Positions 42,888-52,116 are shown, numbered from the stretch's first letter. The stretch is DNA of 64,000 bases from CAZIOH01 sp964540815 (GCA_964540815.1 CAZIOH010000001.1:124001-188000); one strand, 5' to 3'. Numbers and translations: made by a program. Notes: generated from the letters alone by a model not told the origin.

Positions 42888-44008
42888 GGCGACGGCGCCG
42901 GTCCCCCCGGCCTTCACCTGCGCCGTGGGCTCGACTGGCCTCGACGCCGGTGGTCGCCGTCGCTGGCTGTACCGGCGGGCCGTGCGGGTCGCAGGGCTCC
43001 TGGCGACGCGACTGTACGGTGGCGCGCGGCGGCTGGTTCATTCCGCCCTCGCGGCGGGGGCGCGCGCACGCCCCCGACGCGGAGGCGTGGGGCGAACGGC
43101 CGGCGGTCCTGGGCGCGCTGGCTGCGTACGCGGCGCGACCGGCCCGACGGGCCCGACGGGCCCGATGGGCCCGAGCGGAGATCGTGCGGCACCGGGCGGC
43201 CGCGCGTGGCCGCTTCGGTCGGCTGGCCCCGGCCAACCGGCGGCGAGCGGTCGCCTGCGCCCAGGTCCACGTTGGCCTCGGCTGGCCCGGCTGCGGGGGA
43301 TTCTCCTCGTCGAGGACCGACCGCGGGGCTCCCCGCTGGCGCCGGTCCGACCGCGATGTGACGGACGCGATCGCGCGGCTGCGGAGCCGGAAGCCCGTCC
43401 CGCCGCCCCGGGTGGCGGTGCTCGACGCCGGCGAGCCGCCTCGCGCTCCGGTCGAGCCCGGGCGCGCCACGCTGGCGAGTCCCGGCGCGGACGGGCTCAC
43501 GCCGGAAGGCGGGTATGGGTACGGAACCGCTGGCGCCGCCCCGCCGCGAGGGGCTCGTGCGCCGCGCGCGTGCCGGCGACGGCGGCGCGCCGCGAAGGCC
43601 TTCATCTCGCCCGCCGGCACCGGCGGCCCTGCGGCCGACGACCGCGCGGTCGCACCTAGGACCAGGACTTGTAAGTTTGTTATGGACAGATTGCATATTC
43701 GCGCGATCGCTGATCGCCCGTCTCCCTCCGGGCCACGTGAGCCCGGAGGGGATGTGACCGGGTTGTCAACCGACTGTTACCGGCACGGCGATCCGTCGAG
43801 GACGCGTTCACGTTCTGCGCAGCTCAATTCGAGCATGTTCGATCGCGTCGCCCGGACACGCGCGACCTCATCTCCCAGGATCCGCCGCGAATCCTGCGGA
43901 TCTCTCGCGATCACCGTCGCGGGCAGCGGCACATCTTCGTCCACTCCCACGGGGCACACCCATTGCAGAAATTCACACCATGCCTATTTCACCTGCGAAG
44001 CCGCCTGA
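42884..44008 (+). CDS. Arg-rich hypothetical protein, uncertain
   Basis: An open frame of 374 codons whose ATG overlaps the wecB stop (ATGA). The part from about 43190 to 43450 has the high third-position GC of a real gene and a plausible sequence (DRDVTDAIARLRSR). The rest is Arg/Pro/Ala-rich, includes a run of nine-base repeats at 43140-43174, and reads through a hairpin at 43724. The final 300 bases are less GC-rich and overlap the start of the sigma-factor gene by 29 bp. No domain is recognised. Other frames in this stretch are also open, so it could be non-coding or a decayed gene. Confidence 0.3.
   Translation: MRRRRRSPRPSPAPWARLASTPVVAVAGCTGGPCGSQGSWRRDCTVARGGWFIPPSRRGRAHAPDAEAWGERPAVLGALAAYAARPARRARRARWARAEIVRHRAAARGRFGRLAPANRRRAVACAQVHVGLGWPGCGGFSSSRTDRGAPRWRRSDRDVTDAIARLRSRKPVPPPRVAVLDAGEPPRAPVEPGRATLASPGADGLTPEGGYGYGTAGAAPPRGARAPRACRRRRRAAKAFISPAGTGGPAADDRAVAPRTRTCKFVMDRLHIRAIADRPSPSGPREPGGDVTGLSTDCYRHGDPSRTRSRSAQLNSSMFDRVARTRATSSPRIRRESCGSLAITVAGSGTSSSTPTGHTHCRNSHHAYFTCEAA
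43724..43750. terminator. Strong G/C hairpin downstream of the glycan operon
   Basis: CCCTCCGGGC and GCCCGGAGGG form a perfect 10-bp stem with the 7-base loop CACGTGA. No T-run follows, so Rho-independent termination is not certain, but a stem of this size at the end of the operon is the best terminator candidate. If it is one, the overlapping Arg-rich frame probably does not extend to 44008. Confidence 0.5.
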
Positions 44009-44504
44009 CGATCCCGCAACGACGCCCGATGTGCTGGTGAGGCACCTCGGCGATCTTCGGCGCTATGCCCGCCGCCTCACCCGGCAACCCTCACTCGCGC
44101 AGGACCTGGTCCAGGAGACCTACCGGCGCGCCCTCGAGACCCGCGCCCGCTTCCAGCCAGGCACCAACCTGCGCTCTTGGTTGTTCTGCATCATGCGCAA
44201 CCTCCACTGCGATCATCTGCGGCGGGCCCGTCGCCAGGCCGTCAGCCCCGAGCACGACGTCGACGATCTCCCGGACACGCGGAGCGCCGACGACATCTGG
44301 GATCAGCTCACCGAGGCGGATGTCGCCCACGCGCTCGACGCCTTGCCGGTCGAACCGCGTCGGGCCATCCTGCTGCACGAGCTCGAAGGAAAGTCCTATG
44401 CGCAGATCGCTCACGAGCTCGAGATCCCGATCGGGACCGTCGGCACGCGGTTGCTGCGGGCCCGGCGTCGTCTCTGCGAGCACCTCATGACCCGGCTGGC
44501 CTGA
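43980..44504 (+). CDS. ECF-type RNA polymerase sigma factor
   Basis: The 174-residue protein shows region 2 (RRYARRLTRQPSLAQDLVQETYRRAL, LRSWLFCIMRNLHCDHLRRARR) and region 4 (ALDALPVEPRRAILLHELEGKSYAQIAHELEIPIGTVGTRLLRARRRL). A small linker joins them. No anti-sigma factor gene lies next to it on either side: MarC follows. So its control is either remote or by expression. No ribosome-binding site stands before the ATG, which could mean a leaderless or weakly translated message. Confidence 0.9.
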   Translation: MPISPAKPPDDPATTPDVLVRHLGDLRRYARRLTRQPSLAQDLVQETYRRALETRARFQPGTNLRSWLFCIMRNLHCDHLRRARRQAVSPEHDVDDLPDTRSADDIWDQLTEADVAHALDALPVEPRRAILLHELEGKSYAQIAHELEIPIGTVGTRLLRARRRLCEHLMTRLA

Positions 44505-44577
44505 GCCCCGGGCGGGGGTTCGATGGCCGCCCGGCCGGGCCGAGCCCGAGCGGATCGCTCCCGTATATGATGCCGGG

Positions 44578-45237
44578 GTGCCCGTGCGTGTGCTCTCCTT
44601 TGCCTTCTCTACGCTGACCACCCTGCTCCTCGTGGTGGATGCCCCCGCGGCCGTGCCGCTCTTCCTCAGCATGACCGAGGCCGACTCGGTCGAGCACCGG
44701 CGGCGAACCGCCTCCCGGGCGGCGCTGGCCGCCGGGATCGTCCTCGCGTCGTTCGGTGCGCTCGGGGGGATTGTCTTCCGCGTCCTCGGGATCTCGCTCG
44801 GGGCCTTTCGCATCGCGGGGGGCATCCTGCTCTTCCTCCTGGCCATCGACATGCTGCGGGCACAGCGCTCGCGTCAGCGGACCTCACCGGAGGAGGAGGC
44901 CGACGGCGTCGATCGCCCGGACATCTCGATCTTTCCGATGGCCATCCCCATGCTGGCGGGGCCCGGCGCGACCTCGACCGTCATGGTGCTGGTCTCGCGC
45001 GCCGAGCGTCCCTGGCAGTACGTGGTGGTCTTCGCCGCCATCGGGCTGACGGCGCTCACGGCCTACGGGTTCTTGCGCAGCGCCGTCCGGGTCGAACGGG
45101 GGCTCGGGCGAACCGGGATGAACGTGCTTCAGCGGGTGATGGGCCTGATCCTCGCCGCCACCGCGGTGCAGTTCGTGGTGGAAGGTGCCTCGGACGTCCT
45201 GCCCACCATCGTCGGAGGGCTCGCGGGGGCTCAGTGA
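44578..45237 (+). CDS. MarC family integral membrane protein
   Basis: The 219-residue protein has six hydrophobic helices and the MarC blocks LLLVVDAPAAVPLFLSMTE, GISLGAFRIAGGILLFLLAIDML, PMAIPMLAGPGATSTVMVL and RVMGLILAATAVQFVVEG. It resides in the inner membrane; proposed amino-acid or small-molecule export functions in the family are uncertain. The start GTG is chosen by family length. It ends in a 7-bp convergent overlap with the CheY gene. Confidence 0.9.
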   Translation: MPVRVLSFAFSTLTTLLLVVDAPAAVPLFLSMTEADSVEHRRRTASRAALAAGIVLASFGALGGIVFRVLGISLGAFRIAGGILLFLLAIDMLRAQRSRQRTSPEEEADGVDRPDISIFPMAIPMLAGPGATSTVMVLVSRAERPWQYVVVFAAIGLTALTAYGFLRSAVRVERGLGRTGMNVLQRVMGLILAATAVQFVVEGASDVLPTIVGGLAGAQ

Positions 45238-45608
45238 GCCTTGGTCAACGCGCGGATGGCGGAGACCAGGACGTCGGCCTTGAAGGGCTTGGTGATCCAG
45301 GCCTTGGCGCCGGCCTGCTTCGCTCGCTGCATCAGCGCGGGCACACCCTCGGTGGTGAGCATCAGGATGGGCAGCGTCGGGTTCGCGCCGTTGGCCTTGA
45401 CCTGTTCGACCATCTCGATGCCGTTCAGGTTGGGCATGTTGACGTCGCACACCACCGCGCCGATCCCCGGAATCCGCGCGATCTTGTTGACCCCGTCGAC
45501 CCCGTCGATGGCCTCGATCACCTCGAACCCCGCCTGGCCGAGGGCGGCGCTCACCTGCTGCCGCACCGTCGCGGAGTCGTCCACCACCAGTACCTTCGTC
45601 TTCACCAT
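45231..45608 (-). CDS. Single-domain response regulator (CheY-like)
   Basis: The 125-residue protein is a lone receiver: VLVVDDSATVRQQV, the acceptor Asp in VVCDVNMPNLNG, LMLTTEG, and the switch Lys in WITKPFK. It has no output domain. The second ATG is chosen because GAGGAG lies nine bases before it, against three for the first. This divergent, unlinked regulator might serve any kinase in the cell. Confidence 0.93.
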   Translation of the reverse strand: MVKTKVLVVDDSATVRQQVSAALGQAGFEVIEAIDGVDGVNKIARIPGIGAVVCDVNMPNLNGIEMVEQVKANGANPTLPILMLTTEGVPALMQRAKQAGAKAWITKPFKADVLVSAIRALTKAH

Positions 45609-45801
45609 GACCATTGGCTCCTCTTCGCTGAGCGGTCGGGCGCCCGGTCTCGAGACCGGGCATCCGCGCAAGACTCCGCAGACCCCACCGTGGGTGGATC
45701 GGAACTTCTTCCCACCGCCTTGAGCCCCGCGCTGACCGGCGGCGAGGTCGGCGCGCGGAAGCCGCGCCGGGCCGCGGGCCGCCGAGGTACACTCGGCGTC
45801 C

Positions 45802-46950
45802 ATGGCATCTCTTCGGCGGGCGGCTGAGTCCAGCTTGGGCGCGTCGTCCGTCGCAGCTTCGCTCGCGTCGCGTCGCTGGCTGGCCGGCTCGATCCTGGCC
45901 ACGCTGGTGGCGGGGGGCGGATGCGGCGATGGTGCCGGGGCGTGCCCGTCCACCGCGGACGCGGCCGCCGGGACACAGCCTGACGGGCACGGGGACGGCT
46001 CGGGCGGCGGGCGGGGCCCGGGCCAAGGTGGAGGAGGATCGGGTGGACCAGGAGGAACCGCCGGGCGAGGCGCGACGGGCGGTGAGGGCGGCAACGCTCA
46101 GATCCCTCTCGAGGAGCTGAGCAGCCGCAGCGAGGGAGCGATCTGCGCGTACGCGGTTCGCTGCGGGATCTTTCCGGACGTCGAGACCTGCCAGGGGACC
46201 ATCTATGCGCGGCTGCAGGTCTTCGCGGACGTGGGCTCGGGCAAGGTGCTCTACGACGGGCAGGCGGCGGCCGCCTGCGTGGACTGGTACGCGCAGCGCG
46301 GCTGCGCCGTCTCGGATCTGGAAACCCCATCGCCCGCCTGCGCGCTGGTCTTCACCGGGACCCTGCCCGAAGGCAGCGCGTGTCTGGCCAACAACCAGTG
46401 CCTCTCCGACAGCTGCAACCGCGCCGCGTGTGGGCCCGACGCCTGCTGTGCTGGCACCTGTCAGCTCCCGGTGGTCGTCGGTGGCGATTGCTCACGCGAC
46501 GGGCAGATCTGCGCGCGCGGCGCATTTTGCAAGTCCGATGCCACCGGCACGCACGCGAGTTGCGCGCCGCGGGTCCCCTCCGGTCAGGTCTGCGACAGCT
46601 CCGATGTCTGCGTGGCTGGCCAGTTCTGCAACATCGATCCTTTGGCCGGGACCGGCGTCTGTGCCGCCGCTCCGAGGGAAGGGGAAGCCTGCCCGACGGC
46701 ATTTTGTGGCTCGATCACCGACACCTGCGATCTGAACACCAGCCTGTGCGCGGCCAAGCGGCCCATCGGCGCCCCGTGTCTCACCGATCGATCCTGCGTG
46801 AACTACGCCCGCTGTGCGCCCGAGACCTCCACCTGCGTGGCGCGGGTTCGCGGTGGGGGCGCCTGCACCACCAGCGCAGACTGCATCGTGGGTCTGCCCT
46901 GCGAGGCCGGGACCTGTGTCTCGCCCCAGGACGTCCCGGCCTGCCCGTGA
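45802..46950 (+). CDS. Cys-rich secreted lipoprotein
   Basis: The 382-residue protein has a lipobox (LVAGGGC), a Gly/Asp-rich linker and then more than 20 cysteines spaced in pairs (GSACLANNQCLSDSC, GQICARGAFC, EACPTAFCG, APCLTDRSC, GACTTSADC). This recurring G.xC...QCxxxxxC pattern is a common myxobacterial surface-protein motif, sometimes noted as Dickkopf-like. Extensive disulfides suggest a stable extracellular domain. No enzyme motif is seen. Stop is adjacent to the convergent GST gene. Confidence 0.75.
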   Translation: MASLRRAAESSLGASSVAASLASRRWLAGSILATLVAGGGCGDGAGACPSTADAAAGTQPDGHGDGSGGGRGPGQGGGGSGGPGGTAGRGATGGEGGNAQIPLEELSSRSEGAICAYAVRCGIFPDVETCQGTIYARLQVFADVGSGKVLYDGQAAAACVDWYAQRGCAVSDLETPSPACALVFTGTLPEGSACLANNQCLSDSCNRAACGPDACCAGTCQLPVVVGGDCSRDGQICARGAFCKSDATGTHASCAPRVPSGQVCDSSDVCVAGQFCNIDPLAGTGVCAAAPREGEACPTAFCGSITDTCDLNTSLCAAKRPIGAPCLTDRSCVNYARCAPETSTCVARVRGGGACTTSADCIVGLPCEAGTCVSPQDVPACP

Positions 46951-47595
46951 TCACACGGCGACCTTCAGCGGCTGGCGGATGGTCTCGAAGGCGGGGAGGG
47001 CCTCGCAGGTGGCGCACAGGCGGTCGATGAGCGGGGTGGGTCCAGCCAGGGTGGCGGCGAGGTCCGGGTGGGCCTCGCGCAGGAAGCGCACCGCGCAGGC
47101 CACGGCGATGTCGGCGTGCCCGAGCGCCTCGCCTCCCCAGTAGTGTCCGGCGGCCGGGCGGCCGAGGTAGGCGCGCTCGAGCGTCCCCAGCGTGGCAACA
47201 ATCTGCGATTGGCAACGTGTGACCCAGGCGGCGCTGCGGCTGGCCTCGGGTCGCAGGACGTGCTCGTAGAGCAGGACCACCGCCTTGTCCGCCATCCCGG
47301 TGGCGAGCGCCGCCACCTGGCGGGTCGAGCGGCGCGCGTCCACCGTCGTCGGGGTGAGGGCGCGGGAGGGGCCCACGAGATCGTCGAGGGCGTCCAGGAT
47401 GGCGCCGCTCTCGATCAGGGCTTCGCCGTCGTCGAGGACCAGGACCGGCACCCGCCGCAGCGGGTTGAACGGCGCGATGGCGTCGGCGTCGGCCCACACC
47501 GACCAGGGGCGATGCTCGTACCCGAGGCCATAGAGGTGCAGGGCAATCCCCACGCGCCGCACGAAAGGAGAATCGAACTGGCCGATCAAGATCAT
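46951..47595 (-). CDS. Glutathione S-transferase family protein
   Basis: The 214-residue protein has an N-terminal thioredoxin-like domain (GQFDSPFVRRVGIALHLYG; NPLRRVPVLVLDDGEALIESGAILDALDD), with the ES pair that binds the glutathione gamma-glutamyl group. A helical C-terminal domain has YWGGEALGHADIAVACAVRFL. Substrate unknown. Start ATG begins directly at the first beta strand. Stop abuts the end of the lipoprotein gene. Confidence 0.9.
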   Translation of the reverse strand: MILIGQFDSPFVRRVGIALHLYGLGYEHRPWSVWADADAIAPFNPLRRVPVLVLDDGEALIESGAILDALDDLVGPSRALTPTTVDARRSTRQVAALATGMADKAVVLLYEHVLRPEASRSAAWVTRCQSQIVATLGTLERAYLGRPAAGHYWGGEALGHADIAVACAVRFLREAHPDLAATLAGPTPLIDRLCATCEALPAFETIRQPLKVAV

Positions 47596-47768
47596 GACGC
47601 CATCATCGCAGGCTGGTTCTGCATGGCGCAATGCAGTATTCGCGCGCAGCCGGTGAAAGGACCCGGTGTGGGTCCCGGGGACCCCTGTCCCAGAACCCGG
47701 CCCAGACCGTGGCACGCGTCACGGATCGGAGCCTCGGGTCCCGTCGCTGCCCCGCCCCAAGGAGAACC

Positions 47769-49070
47769 ATGCTCGCCAAGCCCACCCGTTCGCCGTTGCT
47801 GATCGCCCTCTCCCTCGCGCTGGCCAGCGCCGCCGCCGCCACCGCGGGATGCGGATCGAGCTCGTCGCCGTCGGGTGGCTTCGATACCGGCGGCAGCGCT
47901 GCCGTGGGCAGTGGAGGCTCGCCCGCTCCTGGGACCGGCGGCAAGTCCGCCAGCGGAGGAGCCACCGGGACGGGTGGCGGTCAGCCCGCGGGGACGGGTG
48001 GGGCGCCACAAGCCTCGGGTGGATCGCCCGGCTCGCCCGGATCGGCCTCGGGCGGCTCGCCCGGATCGGGTGGCGCGGCGGCGACAGGCACGGGTGGAAG
48101 CGATGCCGGAGCCGGTGGGCAGGCCGTCACCGCGAGCGGAGGCACTGGCGTCGGCGGCAAGCCAGGAGGTGGTACCGGAGGCGCGCCGGTCGGGGCGGGT
48201 GGCAAGGGCGGACCGGTGACGCACAACGAGCTCATCCTCTACGACGACGCCGGCGGGCGCTTGCTCTACGTGAACAACGCCAATCCCAGCGCCAACTGGA
48301 CCAACATGTCGGGCTCCGGGCGTGACATGCAGCTCATCGGCGGCGGCAAGGTCATGCTCGGCAAGAGCGACGGCTGGGACGAGTACCTGCTCAGCACTGG
48401 GGCCAAGTCGGGCGGGGTGCACGGCATCGCCGGCACGCAGACCGTGCACCGCATGGCGGACGGCAACACCATCTGCGCCACTGCCGGGGCCGGGGGGATC
48501 GTGCTCAAGATGGTGGATGCCACGGGTCAGGTGAAGAGCATGATCACCTACGCCGGGTTCAACTACGTGCGCATGGCGCGGCCCACCGCCGCCGGGACCT
48601 TCATGGTCGCGGCCGATACCGTGGCCTTCGAGGGCGACGCCACCGGCAAGGTCCTCTCGCAGGCGACCATCCCGGGCGGGCGTCACACCTGGAAGGCCAT
48701 GCGCCTCGCGAACGGAAACTTCGCGGTCACGAGCGGATACGGCGCGACCCTGCTGGTCTACGACAGCACCTGGAAGCTGCTCCAGACCATGGGGGGAAAG
48801 AACCAGCCCAACGCCGCGGCCATCGCGCCGGAGTTCTACGCCGATTTCCACCTGATGCCGAACGGCAACTTCTTCGTGGTGAACTCCCAGGCGGATCGGA
48901 CCATGGACAACAGCATCCAGCTGCTCGAGTACGATCCGTCGGGCGCGCTGGTGTGGCAGCAGAAGCAGCCGACCGGCGTGCACTCGCTCGAGGAGGCCAT
49001 CGTCCTCGACGGGCTCGACACCACGAAGCTTTACATCGAGCCCGAAGGCATGCTGATCCCGGCGCCGTAG
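47769..49070 (+). CDS. Beta-propeller lipoprotein with Gly/Ser-rich linker
   Basis: The 433-residue protein has a lipobox (ATAGCGSSS) and about 130 residues of Gly/Ser/Ala/Pro-rich linker. The folded part carries repeated blades (NELILYDDAGGRLLYVNN, MADGNTICATAGAGGIVLKM, MRLANGNFAVTSGYGATLLVYD, LMPNGNFFVVNSQ, IQLLEYDPSGALVWQQ) like arylsulfotransferase-type propellers. The catalytic residues of that family were not assigned, so binding rather than catalysis may be its role. AAGGAG lies four bases before the ATG. Confidence 0.78.
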   Translation: MLAKPTRSPLLIALSLALASAAAATAGCGSSSSPSGGFDTGGSAAVGSGGSPAPGTGGKSASGGATGTGGGQPAGTGGAPQASGGSPGSPGSASGGSPGSGGAAATGTGGSDAGAGGQAVTASGGTGVGGKPGGGTGGAPVGAGGKGGPVTHNELILYDDAGGRLLYVNNANPSANWTNMSGSGRDMQLIGGGKVMLGKSDGWDEYLLSTGAKSGGVHGIAGTQTVHRMADGNTICATAGAGGIVLKMVDATGQVKSMITYAGFNYVRMARPTAAGTFMVAADTVAFEGDATGKVLSQATIPGGRHTWKAMRLANGNFAVTSGYGATLLVYDSTWKLLQTMGGKNQPNAAAIAPEFYADFHLMPNGNFFVVNSQADRTMDNSIQLLEYDPSGALVWQQKQPTGVHSLEEAIVLDGLDTTKLYIEPEGMLIPAP

Positions 49071-49172
49071 CAGCGGCCGATTCGACAGTGGACCGACGGT
49101 GGTCCACACTCTCGGCCGTGGGCGGTGCTCTCGCTCCGGGACGCCCCGGAGGACGGGCGGCGCGCCTCGCAC

Positions 49173-49227
49173 GTCGACCGATGAGCTCTCCAAGACCAGG
49201 AACGCCGGACCCCGAGCGCCGCCGTCT
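49173..49227 (+). repeat. Left copy of 55-bp duplication at the scaffold gap
   Basis: These 55 bases are identical to 49328-49382, on the other side of the N run, including the ATG and first 15 codons of the GH63 gene. Two contig ends sharing exactly 55 bases fits an unmerged assembly overlap. Confidence 0.95.
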
Positions 49228-49327
49228 NNNNNNNNNNNNNNNNNNNNNNNNNNNNNNNNNNNNNNNNNNNNNNNNNNNNNNNNNNNNNNNNNNNNNNNNN
49301 NNNNNNNNNNNNNNNNNNNNNNNNNNN
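49228..49327. other. Scaffold gap (100 N)
   Basis: Exactly 100 N, the customary placeholder for a gap of unknown size. It lies just upstream of the GH63 start; because the flanks repeat, the real gap may be zero or negative. Confidence 1.
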
Positions 49328-49382
49328 GTCGACCGATGAGCTCTCCAAGACCAGGAACGCCGGACCCCGAGCGCCGCCGTCT
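49328..49382 (+). repeat. Right copy of 55-bp duplication at the scaffold gap
   Basis: Identical to 49173-49227. If the two are one sequence, the GH63 leader is continuous and the intergenic distance from 49070 is only about 110 bp. Confidence 0.95.
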
Positions 49383-52104
49383 GGCGGAGGACGCCGACCG
49401 CGAGAAGAACTGGAAGCGGTGGGGGCCCTACCTGGCCGAGCGGCAATGGGGCACCGTGCGCGAGGACTACTCGGCGGATGGCAACTGCTGGGGGTACTTC
49501 CCCCATGACCATGCCCGCAGCCGCGCCTACCGCTGGGGCGAGGACGGGCTGCTCGGCATCACCGATCGAGAGTGTCGGGTGTGCTTCGCCACGGCGCTGT
49601 GGAACGGACGCGACCCGATCCTGAAGGAGCGCCCCTTTGGCCTGACCGGGACCGAGGGGAACCACGGCGAGGACGTCAAGGAGCTGTACTACTACCTCGA
49701 CGCCACGCCGACCGCGTCCTACCTGAAGGCGCTCTACAAGTACCCGCAGCGGCGATTCCCGTACGACGCGCTGGTCGCGGAGAACCGCAAGCGCGGGCGC
49801 TCTGAACGCGAATTCGAGCTCGAGGACACCGGCGCGTTCGACGACGGCCGGTACTTCGACGTGACCGTGGAGTACGCCAAGGCCGCGCCGGACGACATCT
49901 TGATCCGCATCACCTGCGCGAACCGCGGTCCGGAGGCAGCGCGGCTCCACGTGCTGCCGACGCTGTGGCACCGCAACACCTGGAGCTGGGGTCGGACAGG
50001 GGAGGGCTACTGGCCGAAGGGCCGGATCGAGCGCGCCGGCGCCGGGGAGCCCGCGGGCCAGGCTCGACTGCGCTCGCAGCACGCGACCCTGGGGACGACG
50101 CTGCTCGCGTTCGAGGATCTGCAGGCTGCCGGCGGCCACGGAGCCGACGGCACCCCGGGACAAGGCCCGGCCCCGGGCCCTCCGCGCCTGCTGTTCACCG
50201 ACAACGAGACCAACGCCGAGCGCCTGTTCGGCTGGCCCAATCCCGGTCCCTACGTCAAGGACGGGTTTCACCGCCACGTGGTCGATGGCGAGGCCGGGGC
50301 GGTGAACCCCGAGCAGGTGGGGACCAAGGCCGCCGCCTGGTACGACCTCGACCTCGCGGCCGGGGCGGAGCGGGTCATTCGCTGCCGGCTCTCGGCCGAG
50401 GGCGAGCTGCCGGAGGTTCCCTTTGGCGCCGGGTTCGACGCCACCTTCGAGCTCCGGCGCGCCGAGGCCGAGCGGTTCAACGCCACCCGCCGACCTCCGT
50501 CGCTCGACGACGACGCGCGTGCGGTCGTCCGCCAGGCGGACGCAGGGCTGCTGTGGTCGCGACAGTTCTATCACTACATCGTCGAGCACTGGCTCGAGGG
50601 GGATCCGGCCCAGCCGAGACCCCCGGACGGGCGGGCGGCCGTCCGTAACCGCAACTGGAAGCAGGTCTACGCGCGCGACGTGATCTCCATGCCCGACAAG
50701 TGGGAGTACCCCTGGTTCGCGGCCTGGGACACGGCGTTTCATTGCGTGGCGCTGGCGCGCATCGATCCGGACTTCGCCAAGCAACAGGTGATCCTGCTGG
50801 CGCGCGAGTGGTACATGCACCCGAGCGGGCAGTTCCCGGCCTACGAGTTCGACTTCGACGACATGAACCCCCCGGTGCAGGCCTGGGCAGCCTGGCGGGT
50901 GTATCAGCTCTCGGCACAGAGCGGGTTCGGGCGTGATCTGGGTTTCCTCGAGTCGGCCTTCCAGAAGTGCCTGGTGAACTTCACCTGGTGGGTCAACCGC
51001 GAGGACGCCGACGGAGACAACCTGTTCACGGGCGGCTTCCTCGGGCTCGACAACATCGGGGTCTTCGACCGCTCGAAGCCCATGCCGGGTGGCGGCCGCC
51101 TCGAGCAGGCGGACGCCACCGCCTGGATGGGCTTCTACTGCACCACCATGCTGGCCATGGCGCTCGAGCTCGCGCGCGAGCGGCCGACCTACGCCAACAT
51201 CGCCTCCAAGTTCTTCGAGCACTTCGTGGCGATCGTCCAAGCCACCAACGAGCTCGGGGACGCCGGGCTGTGGGACGAGACCGACGGCTTCTACTACGAC
51301 CACGGGCTGGTGGACGGGCGGGTGGTGCCGCTCCGCATCCGGTCGGCGGTGGGCATGATCCCGATCTTCGCGGCCGAATCGCTCGACGACGCGCAGCTGC
51401 GGCGCCTGCCCCACTTCGACCGGAGGTTGCAGTGGTTCCTCGCCAACAAGCCCGAGCTCGCCAGGAACATCGGCGTCACCCGGGGGGATGGCATCGCGCG
51501 CCGCCTGCTCTCGATCCCCGGCCGCGCGCGCCTCGAGCGGTTGCTGCGCACCGTGCTCGACGAGAAGGAGCTGCTGTCGCCCCACGGGGTCCGCTCGCTG
51601 TCGGCGGTCTACGGCGCCCACCCCTACGTGCTCGAGCTCGGCGGACAGCGCCTCGAGATCCGCTACGCTCCGGGCGAATCCGACACGCCCCTCTTCGGCG
51701 GCAACTCCAACTGGCGGGGGCCGGTGTGGATGCCGCTCAACTACCTGCTCATCGAGGCCCTCAAGCGCCACCACCACTTCTACGGGGACACCCTCCGGGT
51801 GGAGTGCCCGACCGGCTCCGGGGTGCAGATGACCTTGCTCGAGGTGTCGGAGGAGCTCGAGCGCCGGATCGCGGGCCTCTTCCTGCGCGACGGCGCCGGG
51901 AATCGCCCCTGCATGGGCGGGAGCCGCCTCTACCGCGACGATCCCCACTTCCGGGATCTGCTGCTCTTCCACGAGCACTTCCACGCCGAGACCGGCCGCG
52001 GCCTCGGCGCCAGCCACCAGACCGGCTGGACCGCCCTCGCCTCCAACGTCCTCGAGCGGGTGGCCGCTACCCGCGCCGAGCGTGCCAAGCCTCCCCGGGG
52101 GTGA
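49336..52104 (+). CDS. GH63-family glycoside hydrolase-like protein
   Basis: The 922-residue cytoplasmic protein has the glycoside hydrolase family 63 outline: an N-terminal beta-sandwich (REDYSADGNCWGYFPHDHARSRAYRWGEDGLLGI), and an alpha/alpha toroid with MPDKWEYPWFAAWDTAFH, the DGDNLFTGGFLGLDNIGVFDRS block, GLWDETDGFYYD, and late GNSNWRGPVWMPLNYLLIEAL. Acidic residues in the WDTAFH and WDE regions are plausible catalytic candidates. Bacterial members act on alpha-glucosidic or mannosyl-glycerate-type bonds; substrate cannot be told. ATG is inside the duplicated 55-bp block. Confidence 0.87.
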   Translation: MSSPRPGTPDPERRRLAEDADREKNWKRWGPYLAERQWGTVREDYSADGNCWGYFPHDHARSRAYRWGEDGLLGITDRECRVCFATALWNGRDPILKERPFGLTGTEGNHGEDVKELYYYLDATPTASYLKALYKYPQRRFPYDALVAENRKRGRSEREFELEDTGAFDDGRYFDVTVEYAKAAPDDILIRITCANRGPEAARLHVLPTLWHRNTWSWGRTGEGYWPKGRIERAGAGEPAGQARLRSQHATLGTTLLAFEDLQAAGGHGADGTPGQGPAPGPPRLLFTDNETNAERLFGWPNPGPYVKDGFHRHVVDGEAGAVNPEQVGTKAAAWYDLDLAAGAERVIRCRLSAEGELPEVPFGAGFDATFELRRAEAERFNATRRPPSLDDDARAVVRQADAGLLWSRQFYHYIVEHWLEGDPAQPRPPDGRAAVRNRNWKQVYARDVISMPDKWEYPWFAAWDTAFHCVALARIDPDFAKQQVILLAREWYMHPSGQFPAYEFDFDDMNPPVQAWAAWRVYQLSAQSGFGRDLGFLESAFQKCLVNFTWWVNREDADGDNLFTGGFLGLDNIGVFDRSKPMPGGGRLEQADATAWMGFYCTTMLAMALELARERPTYANIASKFFEHFVAIVQATNELGDAGLWDETDGFYYDHGLVDGRVVPLRIRSAVGMIPIFAAESLDDAQLRRLPHFDRRLQWFLANKPELARNIGVTRGDGIARRLLSIPGRARLERLLRTVLDEKELLSPHGVRSLSAVYGAHPYVLELGGQRLEIRYAPGESDTPLFGGNSNWRGPVWMPLNYLLIEALKRHHHFYGDTLRVECPTGSGVQMTLLEVSEELERRIAGLFLRDGAGNRPCMGGSRLYRDDPHFRDLLLFHEHFHAETGRGLGASHQTGWTALASNVLERVAATRAERAKPPRG

Positions 52105-52116
52105 GCCCCGCCGCGA

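Noticed and set aside
43138..43175. Collagen-like Gly-Pro-Thr gene in the second frame after wecB
   Set aside because: The GPT run comes from a short 9-bp DNA repeat; the rest of that frame has no consistent codon pattern.
49173..49382. 55-bp direct repeat as a transposon target duplication or attachment site
   Set aside because: It exactly flanks a 100-N placeholder, which points to an assembly overlap rather than biology.
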